From: Haematococcus lacustris
Lineage: Eukaryota; Chlorophyta; Chlorophyceae; Chlamydomonadales; Haematococcaceae
Direction of reading: 5' to 3'
NCBI GenBank assembly: GCA_030144725.1
Contig: JASKMD010000008.1
Coordinates: forward strand, 19,248,676-19,312,675
DNA length: 64,000 nucleotides
The notes beneath the pieces were generated by a model. It was not told the DNA's origin. It made no database searches and saw nothing but the letters and a program-made list of their open reading frames with translations. Position numbers and translations under genes: made by a program. Shown one piece after another: positions 44,642 to 54,470 of this stretch (position 1 is its first letter; every line of letters starts with the position of its first letter).

Positions 44642-47600
44642 TCACGTCGACAACGGCTGCTTGATGCAGATGCCCTGCACTGCTGCCTGTTCGACAATTA
44701 GTTCGACTGCTCGCTCTACTTCCGCCAAAGTGGTGTGGCGACCCACGGACAACCGCAACGTACCCGCCCCGAATATTGGGTCCACGCCCATCTCGCGCAG
44801 CACGCTAGACAGACTTGCACCGCTGCTGTGGCACGCAGCACCCGCCGAGGCCGCCAGCTTGTCAGCCAGCGCCACCAGTGCCGCTGCCGCCGACAGACCG
44901 GCAATTGAAATCGACAGGGTGTTAGGTAGGCGCAGGTCAGGGTCAGACGGGCCGTTGACACGTACTCGCCCCTGCGGTCATGGTTGTGGGCCCATGAACC
45001 GCTGGCAGCCGTGGCATTGTGCTGCCCGGGACCCAAATACACTTATTATTTTTTGCATTGGGCGTAAAGAAGCTGGCAGCCATGCTGTGGCATGGAAGAG
45101 ACAACGCAGCTGGCTAGACACTTGGCTCATGAGAAGTGTCTGGCCCGCGCACATGTGTGGGTAAAACACGGTAGCCTACCCGGCACCTCACACCTGCCTG
45201 TCAGCGCCCTAGCACCAACCTACAGCTCACCTCGGCAAAGGCAGCGACCAGCCTCTGCTGCATGTAGTCCCGCATGGTTTGCATGTGCCGGGCAGTGGCA
45301 GCGCCCTCCAGCCGAGCGATCTCGGCCGCTTTGCCAAGCCCCACCTAGGGGCAGTACAGCCCCCAGCACTTGACCAGCGAGTGTAGCACACTCCGGGCAC
45401 CAGGTTTTCACTATGCTGACCAGGAGCCTCGCTGCATCCCACGTTACCTTATCCCTGGCCTTTGACCCTGGCCTTAACTCCAGCTGGGCTGACCTTCCCC
45501 CCGCACCGCAGCCCACCACCCCCTCCCCCTGCACCCAGGCCTTGTGGCTGTATGCGTTGGCAACCGCAGACATGGACGCAACCAAAAAGGGGTTCATCGT
45601 GGCACTGGGTGTCAGGTCACACCCTCCCTGTTCCCACTTCCCACTCCCCTTGCTTCCCTCCCCCTGCCCACCAACCCAGGTGGCGCCCGCCGCCTGCCTC
45701 CCTGCCCGCACCCTGCAGCTGAGCTGATGCGCCCGGCACCCCAGCCCACCAGCTACTCACCAGCAGCAGCACGTTTTCAGTGCCCGCCCGCCTGCCCGCC
45801 TCCTGGCTGCCGCCATGCAGGAAGGGCGCCAAGGGGGGCCGGCCAGGTCGCACCCACAGCGCCGCCACCCCCTTGGGTGCCCCCAGCTTGTGCCCCACCA
45901 GGGTCAGCAGGTCCACGCCTAAGGCCTCCACATCCACAGCTACCTTCCCCAGGCTCTGCAGCAGAACAGCCAGACACTGGGCAGCACAACCAGCACCTGC
46001 TGCCCCTGCCTTGGAACCCTCCACCTTTCACCCTTCGTCCTTCACGCCCCTACTTTTCATCGGCAAAAACGGCAGCGTGATGCAGGGGGCAGCGGAGGCA
46101 ACAGGAGCAGCACCAGCAGCAGCTGTACATGGTGCTGTCCAGTTTGAGGCATGAAGAAATGCCGCCAGCATATGTTGCCCTCCTCCACCTCCCCTGCTCC
46201 ATCCCTTTCCCAGCACTGCATGGCATCATCCTGACGCTGCACAGCTTCTGCGCCTCACCTGGGCAGCGTCAGTGTGCAGCAGCACCTGGGGGGCAGCTTT
46301 CCTCAAGCCAGCGGAGATTGCGGCAATGGGTTGCAGACTGCCTACCTCGTTATTGCTGCGCACACCACAGCCCAGCAGCAGTGGCAGGGGTAGGTTCAGC
46401 AGCGACGGCGGTAGCCGCTACATCAGCACCATGTGCATGATTTACTCAAGCTCCCCTAAAGCTCATGCCAGCGGGACACATGCTGCTCAGCTACAGCGCA
46501 GAAGACAGCAGAAGGATGCGTGCCCAGCAGCACCGTGGTGAGTCCGAGTCTGAGTCTAAGTCTGAGTCTGAGTCTGAGTCTGAGTCTGAGTCTGAGGATG
46601 GTGATGATAGCCTCAACGCAGTGTAGTGACAGCGGTCCTCATGTGCATGTCTGTATGTAGAGCCACATGTGGGTTGCTATTGAGTCTATAAAGTCAAGGT
46701 ATGTTGGAGTGGGGTGATATACAGGAGGGACGGGGTGGAGGAGGCGCTGACTGCCTTGCCGCTGGGTTGTTGAACTCACCTGTGCATGATGCTGACTAGC
46801 ACTGTGTCCCGTGTCACAGCGGCCTGAGAGAAAGGCAGGGGGCAGGCAGGAGGAGGTATGTGAGGGATGGGCAGGCAGGAGTGAGCTGTCAAGTGGTGGG
46901 CAGGCAGGGGGGTTGAGGTTGGCCAGTGCAGAGAAGTCACTTGTAAGTGTGGTCATGAGTTGCCCACCAGTACAGCCTCAGGGTCCACCAGCCCCTCCGC
47001 ATCCACCCCCACTGCGGTGAAGCTCGCCTGGCCCTGCACCCAGCACCCAACAGCCAGCAGGGTAAAGACTTGGCAACAGCCTGATTGCATTCTGTGGGCC
47101 GGGGTCGATGCGGGGCAGGCAGACATGGCAGCCGTGCCCTGTGGCCTAGATGCAGCCGTCACGTGAAGGAGGGAGAGGGCACAGTGGTTAGGTCCGGGTC
47201 CGGGTCCGGGTCCGGGTCCAGGTGCGGGTGCGGGTGCGGGTGCGGGTGCGGGTGCGGGTGCGGGTGCGGGTGCGGGTGCGGGTGCGGGTGCGGGTGCGGG
47301 TGCGGGTGCGGGTGCGGGTGCGGGTGCGGGTGCGGGTGCGAGTGCGGGTGCGGGTGCGGGTGCGGGTGCGGGTGCGAGTGCGGGTGCGGGTGCGGGTGCG
47401 GGTGCGGGTGCGGGTGCGGGTGCGGGTGCGGGTGCGGGTGCGGGTGCGGGTGCGGGTGCGGGTGCGGGGGCAGGGGCGGCATGCAGGTATTACTGGACCT
47501 TGAACACTGCCTTCCCTACTGATCATACCGGCTGACATGGCTATCAGCAACAGGTGTGGAGCTGTAGGAAAGGGAGGGCAGCAGGCAGGGCACACCACGC

Positions 47601-48918
47601 AGCACAGAGCTCCCCACAGTGGCCCGCACCATAGGGCGAGGCTGTCAGTAAGGAAGTAAGGTTGTGGTAATAACAAGACAAGGTTATCAATGATATGACA
47701 AGGTTGTCAATGACAAGACAAGGCCATCAACAACAAGACAAGCCAGGGGCTGGCGGGGTCACACCAGGGTCTGCAGCTGGCGTAGGTGAGCCAACACTGC
47801 TGGATGCTCCACCGCTGACGTCACCACATGGGGCAGCCGGCGACCCGCCCCTGCTGCTCCACCCTTGCCCTTGCCCGCCCCTGTTGCCCTGCTCCGTGAT
47901 GGCACCTCCCCCTCTCCCTGCTCCGCATCCCTCCCCTCCTCCTCCCCCTGCTCCTCCTCCCGCCCCTCTGCAGCCCAACGCAGGTGCGCTGCATTCACTG
48001 CTCCTGAGATGGCCCAATTGTCTGACTCTGTCCCGCATGAGGTGAATACCAGGTCGGCGGGGGCAGCGCACAGCAGCTGGGCCACCTGCTGCCGGGCCAG
48101 CTCCACCGCAGCCTTACACTGCGGGCAGTGGGGCAGGCGGGAGGCAGGTGGGCAAGTGGGAGGGCAGGTGGGCAGCAGCAGGAGGGTGGGCAGGCAGCAT
48201 ACCAGCATGGCTGGGCTGTGCACTTCATGTGCAGTGCATGTTTGTCATGCCGACTCTAGGCTATAGCCCTGCCACAGGGGTCAGGCAATAGTGTAGGTGG
48301 TAGGCGCCCATGCCATGTGCATGTGCCATATGCATGGGAACAAAACTTCACACAGTCCCATGACACCATTCTGAGTGGTTCCTAGTGGTCCCTAGTAGTC
48401 CTAAATGGTCCCACTTCAACGGAGGCCCTAGTGAGGGACGAGGGGGCTGCTCCAAGCTGTCTCATGAGGGACTACCAGAGGAGCCAGGACCCCGGCTGCC
48501 TTGCTGCTCAAAACCTACTTTTTGGCCATACACGTGCCCGCTGCTGGGGTTGCCAAAGTGGTCAGTGAGGAAGGGGAGCATGGCTTCAGCTACCTGCCAG
48601 ACAGAGGTGAGGCACGTCACACCGCGATAGGCCCTACCGCATAGGCCATAGGTCGCCATGCTTGCACAGCACAGTTGTTCCCCTACTATTACTACAGGGC
48701 AGGGGCTGTGTTATCTGTAATCCGGTTTGTTTGCATGCAGCAAGCATCCGGTACCACTACGTGATTCACTACCCCAACCCGCTTGCGAAGGCCGGGCAAT
48801 CTATGTTGGCATGAGACACATGCTCTGATGTAAGCAACAGCTAATGCTTGCACAGCAGGCCCACAGGTTCCAAGGCCCATACCTGGGGCCATATAGGGGT
48901 GGTTCCATTGTAGTCCAT
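44642..48918 (-). CDS. SCLY: Selenocysteine lyase / cysteine desulfurase (class V aminotransferase fold)
   Basis: Nine minus-strand exons join in phase: 48918-48883, 48593-48519, 48118-47765, 47033-46968, 46823-46780, 46355-46259, 45955-45761, 45344-45231, 44971-44642 (436 aa). Motifs: [68 protein letters not shown] (D221 contacts PLP nitrogen), LVGHK (K247 Schiff-base lysine), [15 protein letters not shown], and [11 protein letters not shown] (C374). The ACHS context and [10 protein letters not shown] resemble animal SCLY more than mitochondrial NFS1 or plastid SufS. It removes Se or S from selenocysteine or cysteine to give alanine. ATG 48918 directly follows a CAG acceptor, so an upstream exon (perhaps a targeting peptide ending LLQLRSC near 49000) may exist. 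Exon 3 carries a Glu/Gly/Lys-rich insertion before the conserved SAVEH motif. Confidence 0.9.
46541..46600 (+). repeat. (GTCTGA)n microsatellite in an SCLY intron
   Basis: About ten copies of GAGTCT, one with C and one with A substitution, between exons 6 and 5 of the minus-strand gene. Confidence 0.85.
47188..47467 (+). repeat. (GGGTCC)n then (GGGTGC)n hexanucleotide in an SCLY intron
   Basis: About five GGGTCC units switch to some 41 GGGTGC units with two A interruptions, between exons 4 and 3. The plus strand encodes open VR and GC dipeptide runs, which are compositional artefacts. Confidence 0.95.
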
Positions 48919-50137
48919 CTGCGTGGTGCTCACACGAAGGGTCTCATACGAATGGGTGTGCAGCAGCACCGATGCAGACCAGAGGTGACGTTCGACACAC
49001 CCACATACACACAAGATCGCAGCTGCAGAAGAGGCTCGCCAAGCTGCGGCATCGGGGCAGCAGTGGCAGGGCTGGCCCCGCGAAGCATTGAGTGTTGATG
49101 CCCCATTATGGGCGAGGCACGGCAAAGCGGGAGGGCAGGGCCGCTGCGCAGGGTCAGCATTACTGTCGTCCTCACACCTGCTACTATGTCACTCTTTACA
49201 CATGTCTCTGGACCTGAGATCAAACGCATATGACCATGGGCAGCAAGCAGTGCTGTCTGGCAGCAAGCAGTGCTCAAGGCTCTGTGCTGCTCAAGGCCTA
49301 GGCCTGTAACCCTAGGCCTGCCCTCTCCAGGGTTTCCAGCAGCGGGCCAGCCTGAGGCCCACCTCCCCCCCCGGACTCAGCCTGCCCTCCCTACCTTCAC
49401 CCCCACCTTGCCACATGCACCTCCCCCTGCTCTGCAGCCACCCCAGCCCAGCTTTTAAGAAACGACGACGGCTACCCCACCCTGTCCAGCTAAACATCTT
49501 CAACTTTAAGCTGCGGGGCTGGCGGTGAGGCACCTCCACGCGGTGGCCCTGGTAACAATCCGCGTTGACTTCGGTCGCACGGATTGGCTAAGCTACCTCA
49601 CCACCGCACCCAGCGGTATATAAATTGGGATGCAACGGGAAAGCCTTCCCAGGCTTGAACGGGCACCGCTTTGTCCAGCGGAATACAAATGAGGTCCGGG
49701 TGCCGCACACGACCGCTGCGGGTCACCGAGCTGTTGTGGAGTTGCTGGCGTCGACAAGGAGGGAGCAGGGCTACCTCAACGCGGGACGTTGGCTGACAGC
49801 TGAAGTTTGGACTTTTGGAGCCTGAACTTCAGCTTTTAGTGCGACATCCGGCGGACAAGGCTGGAATTGCTCTCGTCAACGAGGAGAAGAGTTAAGGCCA
49901 TCTGCCGAGTGCACTAGTCTTTGCTCCTCTAATGCCTCTTTGTTTGCCTTGGGTGCTAGCTGTGGTCTGTGGCTACAGCTAGGGCAGCTTGGTGGGGACA
50001 TGCACACAGGCAAATTAGTGCGGATATTCGTCATCCTAGGGGGTAGTTTTTTGATGCGGTTCGCCTCGGATTGTCCTTGCGACTCCAACGCCACTTGACG
50101 CTTGTTGAAAATCTGAGTATGTGAGCAGTTGGAGTGT
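48919..50137. other. 5' flank of the SCLY-type gene and unassigned DNA
   Basis: The left part probably holds the SCLY promoter and 5' UTR. The right part has a TATA-like box and a short open frame (MGCNGKAFPGLNGHRF) that I do not recognise. No RNA gene is seen. Confidence 0.4.
49617..49624 (+). promoter_or_regulatory. TATA-box-like TATATAAA
   Basis: TATATAAA with an inverted CCAAT-like ATTGGC about 35 bases upstream. The only downstream frame is 66 codons long and has no family resemblance, so it may be a relic promoter of a mobile element. Confidence 0.3.
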
Positions 50138-50250
50138 AGGTACCTACAGTACTGTAGATGTCTACAGTACTGTAGATGTCTACAGTACTGTAGGTGTCTA
50201 CAGTACTGTAGGTGTCTACAGTACTGTAGACATCTACAGTACTGTAGGTC
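50138..50250. repeat. Palindromic satellite A, small array
   Basis: Six copies of the perfect 14-bp palindrome CTACAGTACTGTAG (the first with one altered end), separated by 4-base spacers (ATGT, GTGT, ACAT). Spacers read as the complement of those in the larger arrays, so the array lies in the opposite orientation. Confidence 0.95.
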
Positions 50251-50256
50251 AGATTT

Positions 50257-50332
50257 GACAAGGCCTCTTGTAAATAGGGTACCATGCTGTTCTCCACATT
50301 CAAACCACCATTTGCTACCGCGATTGCAATGT
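50257..50332 (+). repeat. Dispersed repeat piece shared with 31197-31271
   Basis: See the partner copy. This one directly follows the small satellite A array. Confidence 0.6.
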
Positions 50333-50952
50333 CAGCCTCTGCGTGCTATAACTAGTGAGAGGCGTCGAAGCGCAGGCCCGCAAGCTCGATATGGGTATTT
50401 GTGCCGAAAGTTGTGTCCACGCAATAAGGTCGCCATAGGGAGCTACATACATATGTGTAAGGTCTAAGGCCGGGGCCCGTCTCTATCGCAAGCTAGGTCC
50501 GTTCTGTCGGTTGTACTGGGTACCTCGGCTTGCAAGCTCCCGCAAAGCTGTGGATGTTGATGATGCCCCGCAATCACAACAACCTCGTGCACCGCACCCT
50601 CCCGTGTAATATCGAGTGCGGCAGAGATTGCCCCAAAAGTTGTTTGCGGTTGGCCCTCAACCATCCATCATTACATCTAACCTCACATCATTACATCATG
50701 ACTCTTAGCCTACATCATTACATCACCACTTGTGTTCCTAACACAAGGGCTAGGCTCAGGGTCGGTAACGAATCCTAGAGGCTGAGTAGGGTTGGGCAGG
50801 GCTGGGCTGGGCTCGGCAACATAGGCACGCTTTGTTGTCAGCGCATTTGCATAGCACTGTCGGGGTAGCAAACGAGCTTGGGCTACATTGAGTTGTTCCT
50901 GCATGGGGGCGAAGGGGGCATGGGGGTTAAGGATGCATGGGGGGAAGGCAGC
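50333..50952. other. Spacer between satellite A arrays
   Basis: No gene recognised. A short direct repetition of CATCATTACATC occurs around 50665-50725. The remainder is unique-looking. Confidence 0.4.
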
Positions 50953-51599
50953 TACAGTACTGTAGACATCTACAGTACTGTAGACACCTACAGTACTGTA
51001 GACACCTACAGTACTGTAGACACCCTACAGTACTGTAGACCCCTACAGTACTGTAGACATCCTACAGTACTGTAGACACCTACAGTACTGTAGACACCTA
51101 CAGTACTGTAGACACCCTACAGTACTGTAGACACCTACAGTACTGTAGACACCTACAGTACTGTAGACACCTACAGTACTGTAGACACCTACAGTACTGT
51201 AGACACCTACAGTACTGTAGACACCCTACAGTACTGTAGACACCTACAGTACTGTAGACACCTACAGTACTGTAGACACCCTACAGTACTGTAGACACCT
51301 ACAGTACTGTAGACACCTACAGTACTGTAGACACCTACAGTACTGTAGACACCTACAGTACTGTAGACACCTACAGTACTGTAGACACCTACAGTACTGT
51401 AGACACCTACAGTACTGTAGACACCTACAGTACTGTAGACACCTACAGTACTGTAGACACCCTACAGTACTGTAGACACCTACAGTACTGTAGACACCTA
51501 CAGTACTGTAGACACCCTACAGTACTGTAGACACCTACAGTACTGTAGACACCTACAGTACTGTAGACACCCTACAGTACTGTAGACACCCTACAGTAC
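50953..51599 (+). repeat. Palindromic satellite A, medium array (about 35 units)
   Basis: Tandem 18-bp unit ACACCTACAGTACTGTAG with 19-bp variants (extra C in the spacer). The 14-bp palindrome CTACAGTACTGTAG is invariant in every unit I read except the truncated last one; only the 4-5-base spacer changes (ACAC, ACACC, ACCC, ACATC). Confidence 0.97.
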
Positions 51600-51609
51600 T
51601 GCACTCGTG

Positions 51610-51905
51610 CAAATTAAGGCCTGGCTGGCTTGAAAAACCTGAGAGTTGAGGTCTGAAACTTGGTATGTGGGCTGCTGTGACCTAGGGGATGACAAGACTC
51701 TCTTGGGCCAAAGTGTAATTCTCACTCGGTGTCGAGTTGCTGGGCCAGGTGTGGGGCTGTGACCCCGATTTTGGCTAAGGGAGTTGGCACCGTGTGACCA
51801 AAGTGACTTTTCATGAAATGTGAGTATGAGAGGTTGTAAAGGGTGGTTACAGCTGCCCAACCTAGTAGGTGGCATGCAAAAAGTCCCAGCCAGTGATGAG
51901 CTATG
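51610..51905 (+). repeat. Dispersed repeat X, copy 2
   Basis: Homologous along its length to 53495-53765 and partly to 13196-13430 (GAGTTGAGGTCTGA, AAGACTCTCTTGGGCCAAAG, GGCTAAGGGAG, AACCTAGTAGGT). It separates satellite A from satellite B. Confidence 0.8.
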
Positions 51906-51914
51906 GCCCGTGTC

Positions 51915-51938
51915 CTAGGACCCTGTACAGGGTCCTAG
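51915..51938. repeat. Perfect 24-bp palindrome seeding satellite B
   Basis: Begins CTAGGACCCTGT and is its own reverse complement over 24 bases, centred on TGTACA. Related imperfect palindromes follow at about 51953-51972 and 52105-52123, and at 57664-57708 at the far end of the inverted array. Confidence 0.97.
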
Positions 51939-52139
51939 AGTCACCATGGTCGTAGGACCCGGTACAGGGTCCTGTGTACCTGATGAGTGTAGATGTTTTA
52001 ATCATTCCTTGCATCCCTATGTGATAGAACCCTGTTAGGATTCCTACATAGCTTGTGGTTGGTTCTGTTGACCCCGTTTGGATGCTTTTGACCATGTGTG
52101 CCAGGACCCTGTACAGGGTCCTACGATGTGTGTCTTTCT

Positions 52140-53500
52140 CCACAGGGTCCTGGTACCTCACCACAGGGTTGTGGCTCACAGGGTCCTGGCACCACACCAC
52201 AGGGTCCTGGCTTACAGGGTCCTGGCACCACACCACAGGGTCCTGGCACCACACCACAGGGTCCTGGCACCTCACCACAGGGTCCTGGCCCACAGGGTCC
52301 TGGCACCACACCACAGGGTCCTGGCACCATACCACCAGGTGTTGGCCTACAGGGTCCTGGCACCTCACCACAGGGTCCTGGCCTACAGGGTCCTCGCACC
52401 ACACCACAGGGTCCAGACACCACAGGGTCCTGGCACCACACCACAGGGTCCTGGCCCACAGGGTCCTGGCACCACACCACAGGGTCCGGGCACCACATCA
52501 CAGGGTCCTGGCACCACAGGGTCCTGGCCTACTGTGTCCTGCTGCACACCCACAGGGTTCTGGCACACAGGGTCCTGCGACGTTGTCTACAGGGTCCTGC
52601 CGCACGCCTACAGGGTCCTGCGACACACGTCTACAGGGTTATGCCGCGCGCCTACAGGGTCCTGCGACGTTTGTCTACAGGGTTCTGCCGCACGCCTACA
52701 GGGTCCTGCGACGTTTGGCTACAGGGTTCTGCCGCACGCCTACAGGGTCCTGCGACGTTTGGCTACAGGGTTCTGCCGCACGCCCACAGGGTCCTGCGAC
52801 GTTTGGCTACAGGGTTCTGCCGCACACCCACAGGGTCCTGCGACGTTTGGCTACAGGGTTCTGCCGCACGCCTACAGGGTCCTGCGACGTTTGGCTACAG
52901 GGTTCTGCCGCACGCCTACAGGGTCCTGCGACGTTTGGCTACAGGGTTCTGCCGCACGCCTACAGGGTCCTGCGACGTTTGGCTACAGGGTTCTGCCGCA
53001 CGCCTACAGGGTCCTGCGACGTTTGGCTACAGGGTTCTGCCGCACGCCCACAGGGTCCTGCGACGTTTGGCTACAGGGTTCTGCCGCACGCCTACAGGGT
53101 CCTGCGACGTTTGGCTACAGGGTTCTGCCGCACGCCTACAGGGTCCTGCGACGTTTGGCTACAGGGTTCTGCCGCACGCCTACAGGGTCCTGCGACGTTT
53201 GGCTACAGGGTTCTGCCGCACGCCTACAGGGTCCTGCGACGTTTGGCTACAGGGTTCTGCCGCACGCCTACAGGGTCCTGCGACGTTTGGCTACAGGGTT
53301 CTGCCGCACGCCTACAGGGTCCTGCGACGTTTGGCTACAGGGTTCTGCCGCACACCCACAGGGTCCTGCACCACACCACAGGGTCCTGGCTTACAGGGTC
53401 CTGGCACCATACCACAGGGTCCTGGCACCACACCACAGGGTCCTGGCACCACACCACAGGGTTCTGGCACCTCACCACAGGGTCCTGGCCCACAGGGGCT
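52140..53500 (+). repeat. Satellite B, plus-oriented array
   Basis: Repeats of CAGGGTCCTG. The edges (52140-52580 and 53360-53500) use an approximately 21-bp unit (ACCACACCACAGGGTCCTGG). The centre (about 52640-53350) uses a 44-bp unit made of two half-units, CTACAGGGTTCTGCCGCACG and CCTACAGGGTCCTGCGACG plus TTTGG. All three plus frames are open only because the units lack stops. Confidence 0.95.
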
Positions 53501-53765
53501 GGCTGGCTCGGCAAACTTGCGAGTTGAGGTCTGAGACTTGGCATGTAGGCTGCTGTGACCTAGTGGAGGAGAAGACTCTCTTGGGCCAAAGTGAAATTCT
53601 TGGTCATTGCGGAGCTGCTGGACCATCAGCCTGGCCCTCACCCCGAATTTGGCTAAGGGAGATGGTGCTTACTGACTGAAGTGACTTTTTAAAATTTCTG
53701 AGTATGAGGAGTTGTCAGGCATCAGAATAGAAGCACAACCTAGTAGGTAGCATGTGCAAAGTCAA
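53495..53765 (+). repeat. Dispersed repeat X, copy 3
   Basis: Matches copy 2 at 51610-51905 in the same orientation, so satellite B is bracketed by direct copies of X. Confidence 0.8.
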
Positions 53766-53777
53766 GTTGCTAACCTA

Positions 53778-53925
53778 GTGCAGGGTTTCGATCAAAGCAT
53801 GGACTTTTTCTAAGTCAACCCTGACCTCGTGCAGGGTTTCGCCGACCTTGTGCAGGGTTTCGTTCCTTGTGTTGATTTCTCCTAAGTGATTCAAAGACGC
53901 TGTGCAGGGTTTCGCCAACCCCGCT
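53778..53925 (+). repeat. TGCAGGGTTTCG interspersed repeat
   Basis: Four copies of the 12-mer GTGCAGGGTTTCG-like motif at irregular 25-70-base spacing. It resembles a decayed relative of the CAGGGT motif of satellite B. Confidence 0.75.
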
Positions 53926-54470
53926 TTCTGCATGTGACTTGCATGCAAGAGCGCGAAAACTGACGGGCTTGGTATTGGGATCTGCGCTAGCTGCCACCAA
54001 GCATGCCGTTGGTGTGCCATGAGGTCGCGAGGCGCCATGAGAGGAAACCATGTCGACCTCGCAAAGCCCGCAGTAATGCAGCAACACGCAACACGCGACA
54101 CATCCATCCCAAACTCAGCAGCAGCGACATCAACAGCGCCCAAATGCGCAGCCTCACAGCCGGCCATGAAATGCGGGCCAGCTAGCCTTCGCAGCCATCA
54201 GTCATCAGCCAAGAGGCCAGCATGCAGCTCGGTTTCGCAGCCATTAGCGATCAGCGAAAGGAATAGGGTATTTGTGATCAAGCACAGAGTTGAGGGCGAA
54301 CGGCACAAAGGTAGCTTGCAAAGGTGCGATGCATAGATGCGATTCTGAGGTGCGACCGCGAGGTTGGAGCGTGGCATGTGTCATGTGCCATGTGTTGCTT
54401 GAGCAGGTTCGGTGCCAAGGCGCAGTGGCACCTTCCATCAGCCAGAAGCAGCAACCACAACGGCAACAAG
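53926..54470. other. Unassigned DNA
   Basis: No gene recognised. It contains a duplicated short segment with AGCCATCAGTCATCAGC and AGCCATTAGCGATCAGC near 54190-54260. Confidence 0.35.

Noticed and set aside
45220..45711. Coding exon with [21 protein letters not shown] on the minus strand
   Set aside because: It lies between SCLY exons 7 and 8, which join in phase with conserved sequence on both sides (TENVLLLV to GLGKAAE), so it is intronic.
49625..49825. Small gene downstream of TATATAAA
   Set aside because: The 66-codon frame has no recognisable domain and no splice continuation. It is kept only as a possible relic promoter.
52055..53679. Three overlapping open frames of about 480-530 codons in satellite B
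   Set aside because: All three frames of a 44-bp repeat are open with a repeating peptide. There is no initiation context, splice logic or family resemblance.
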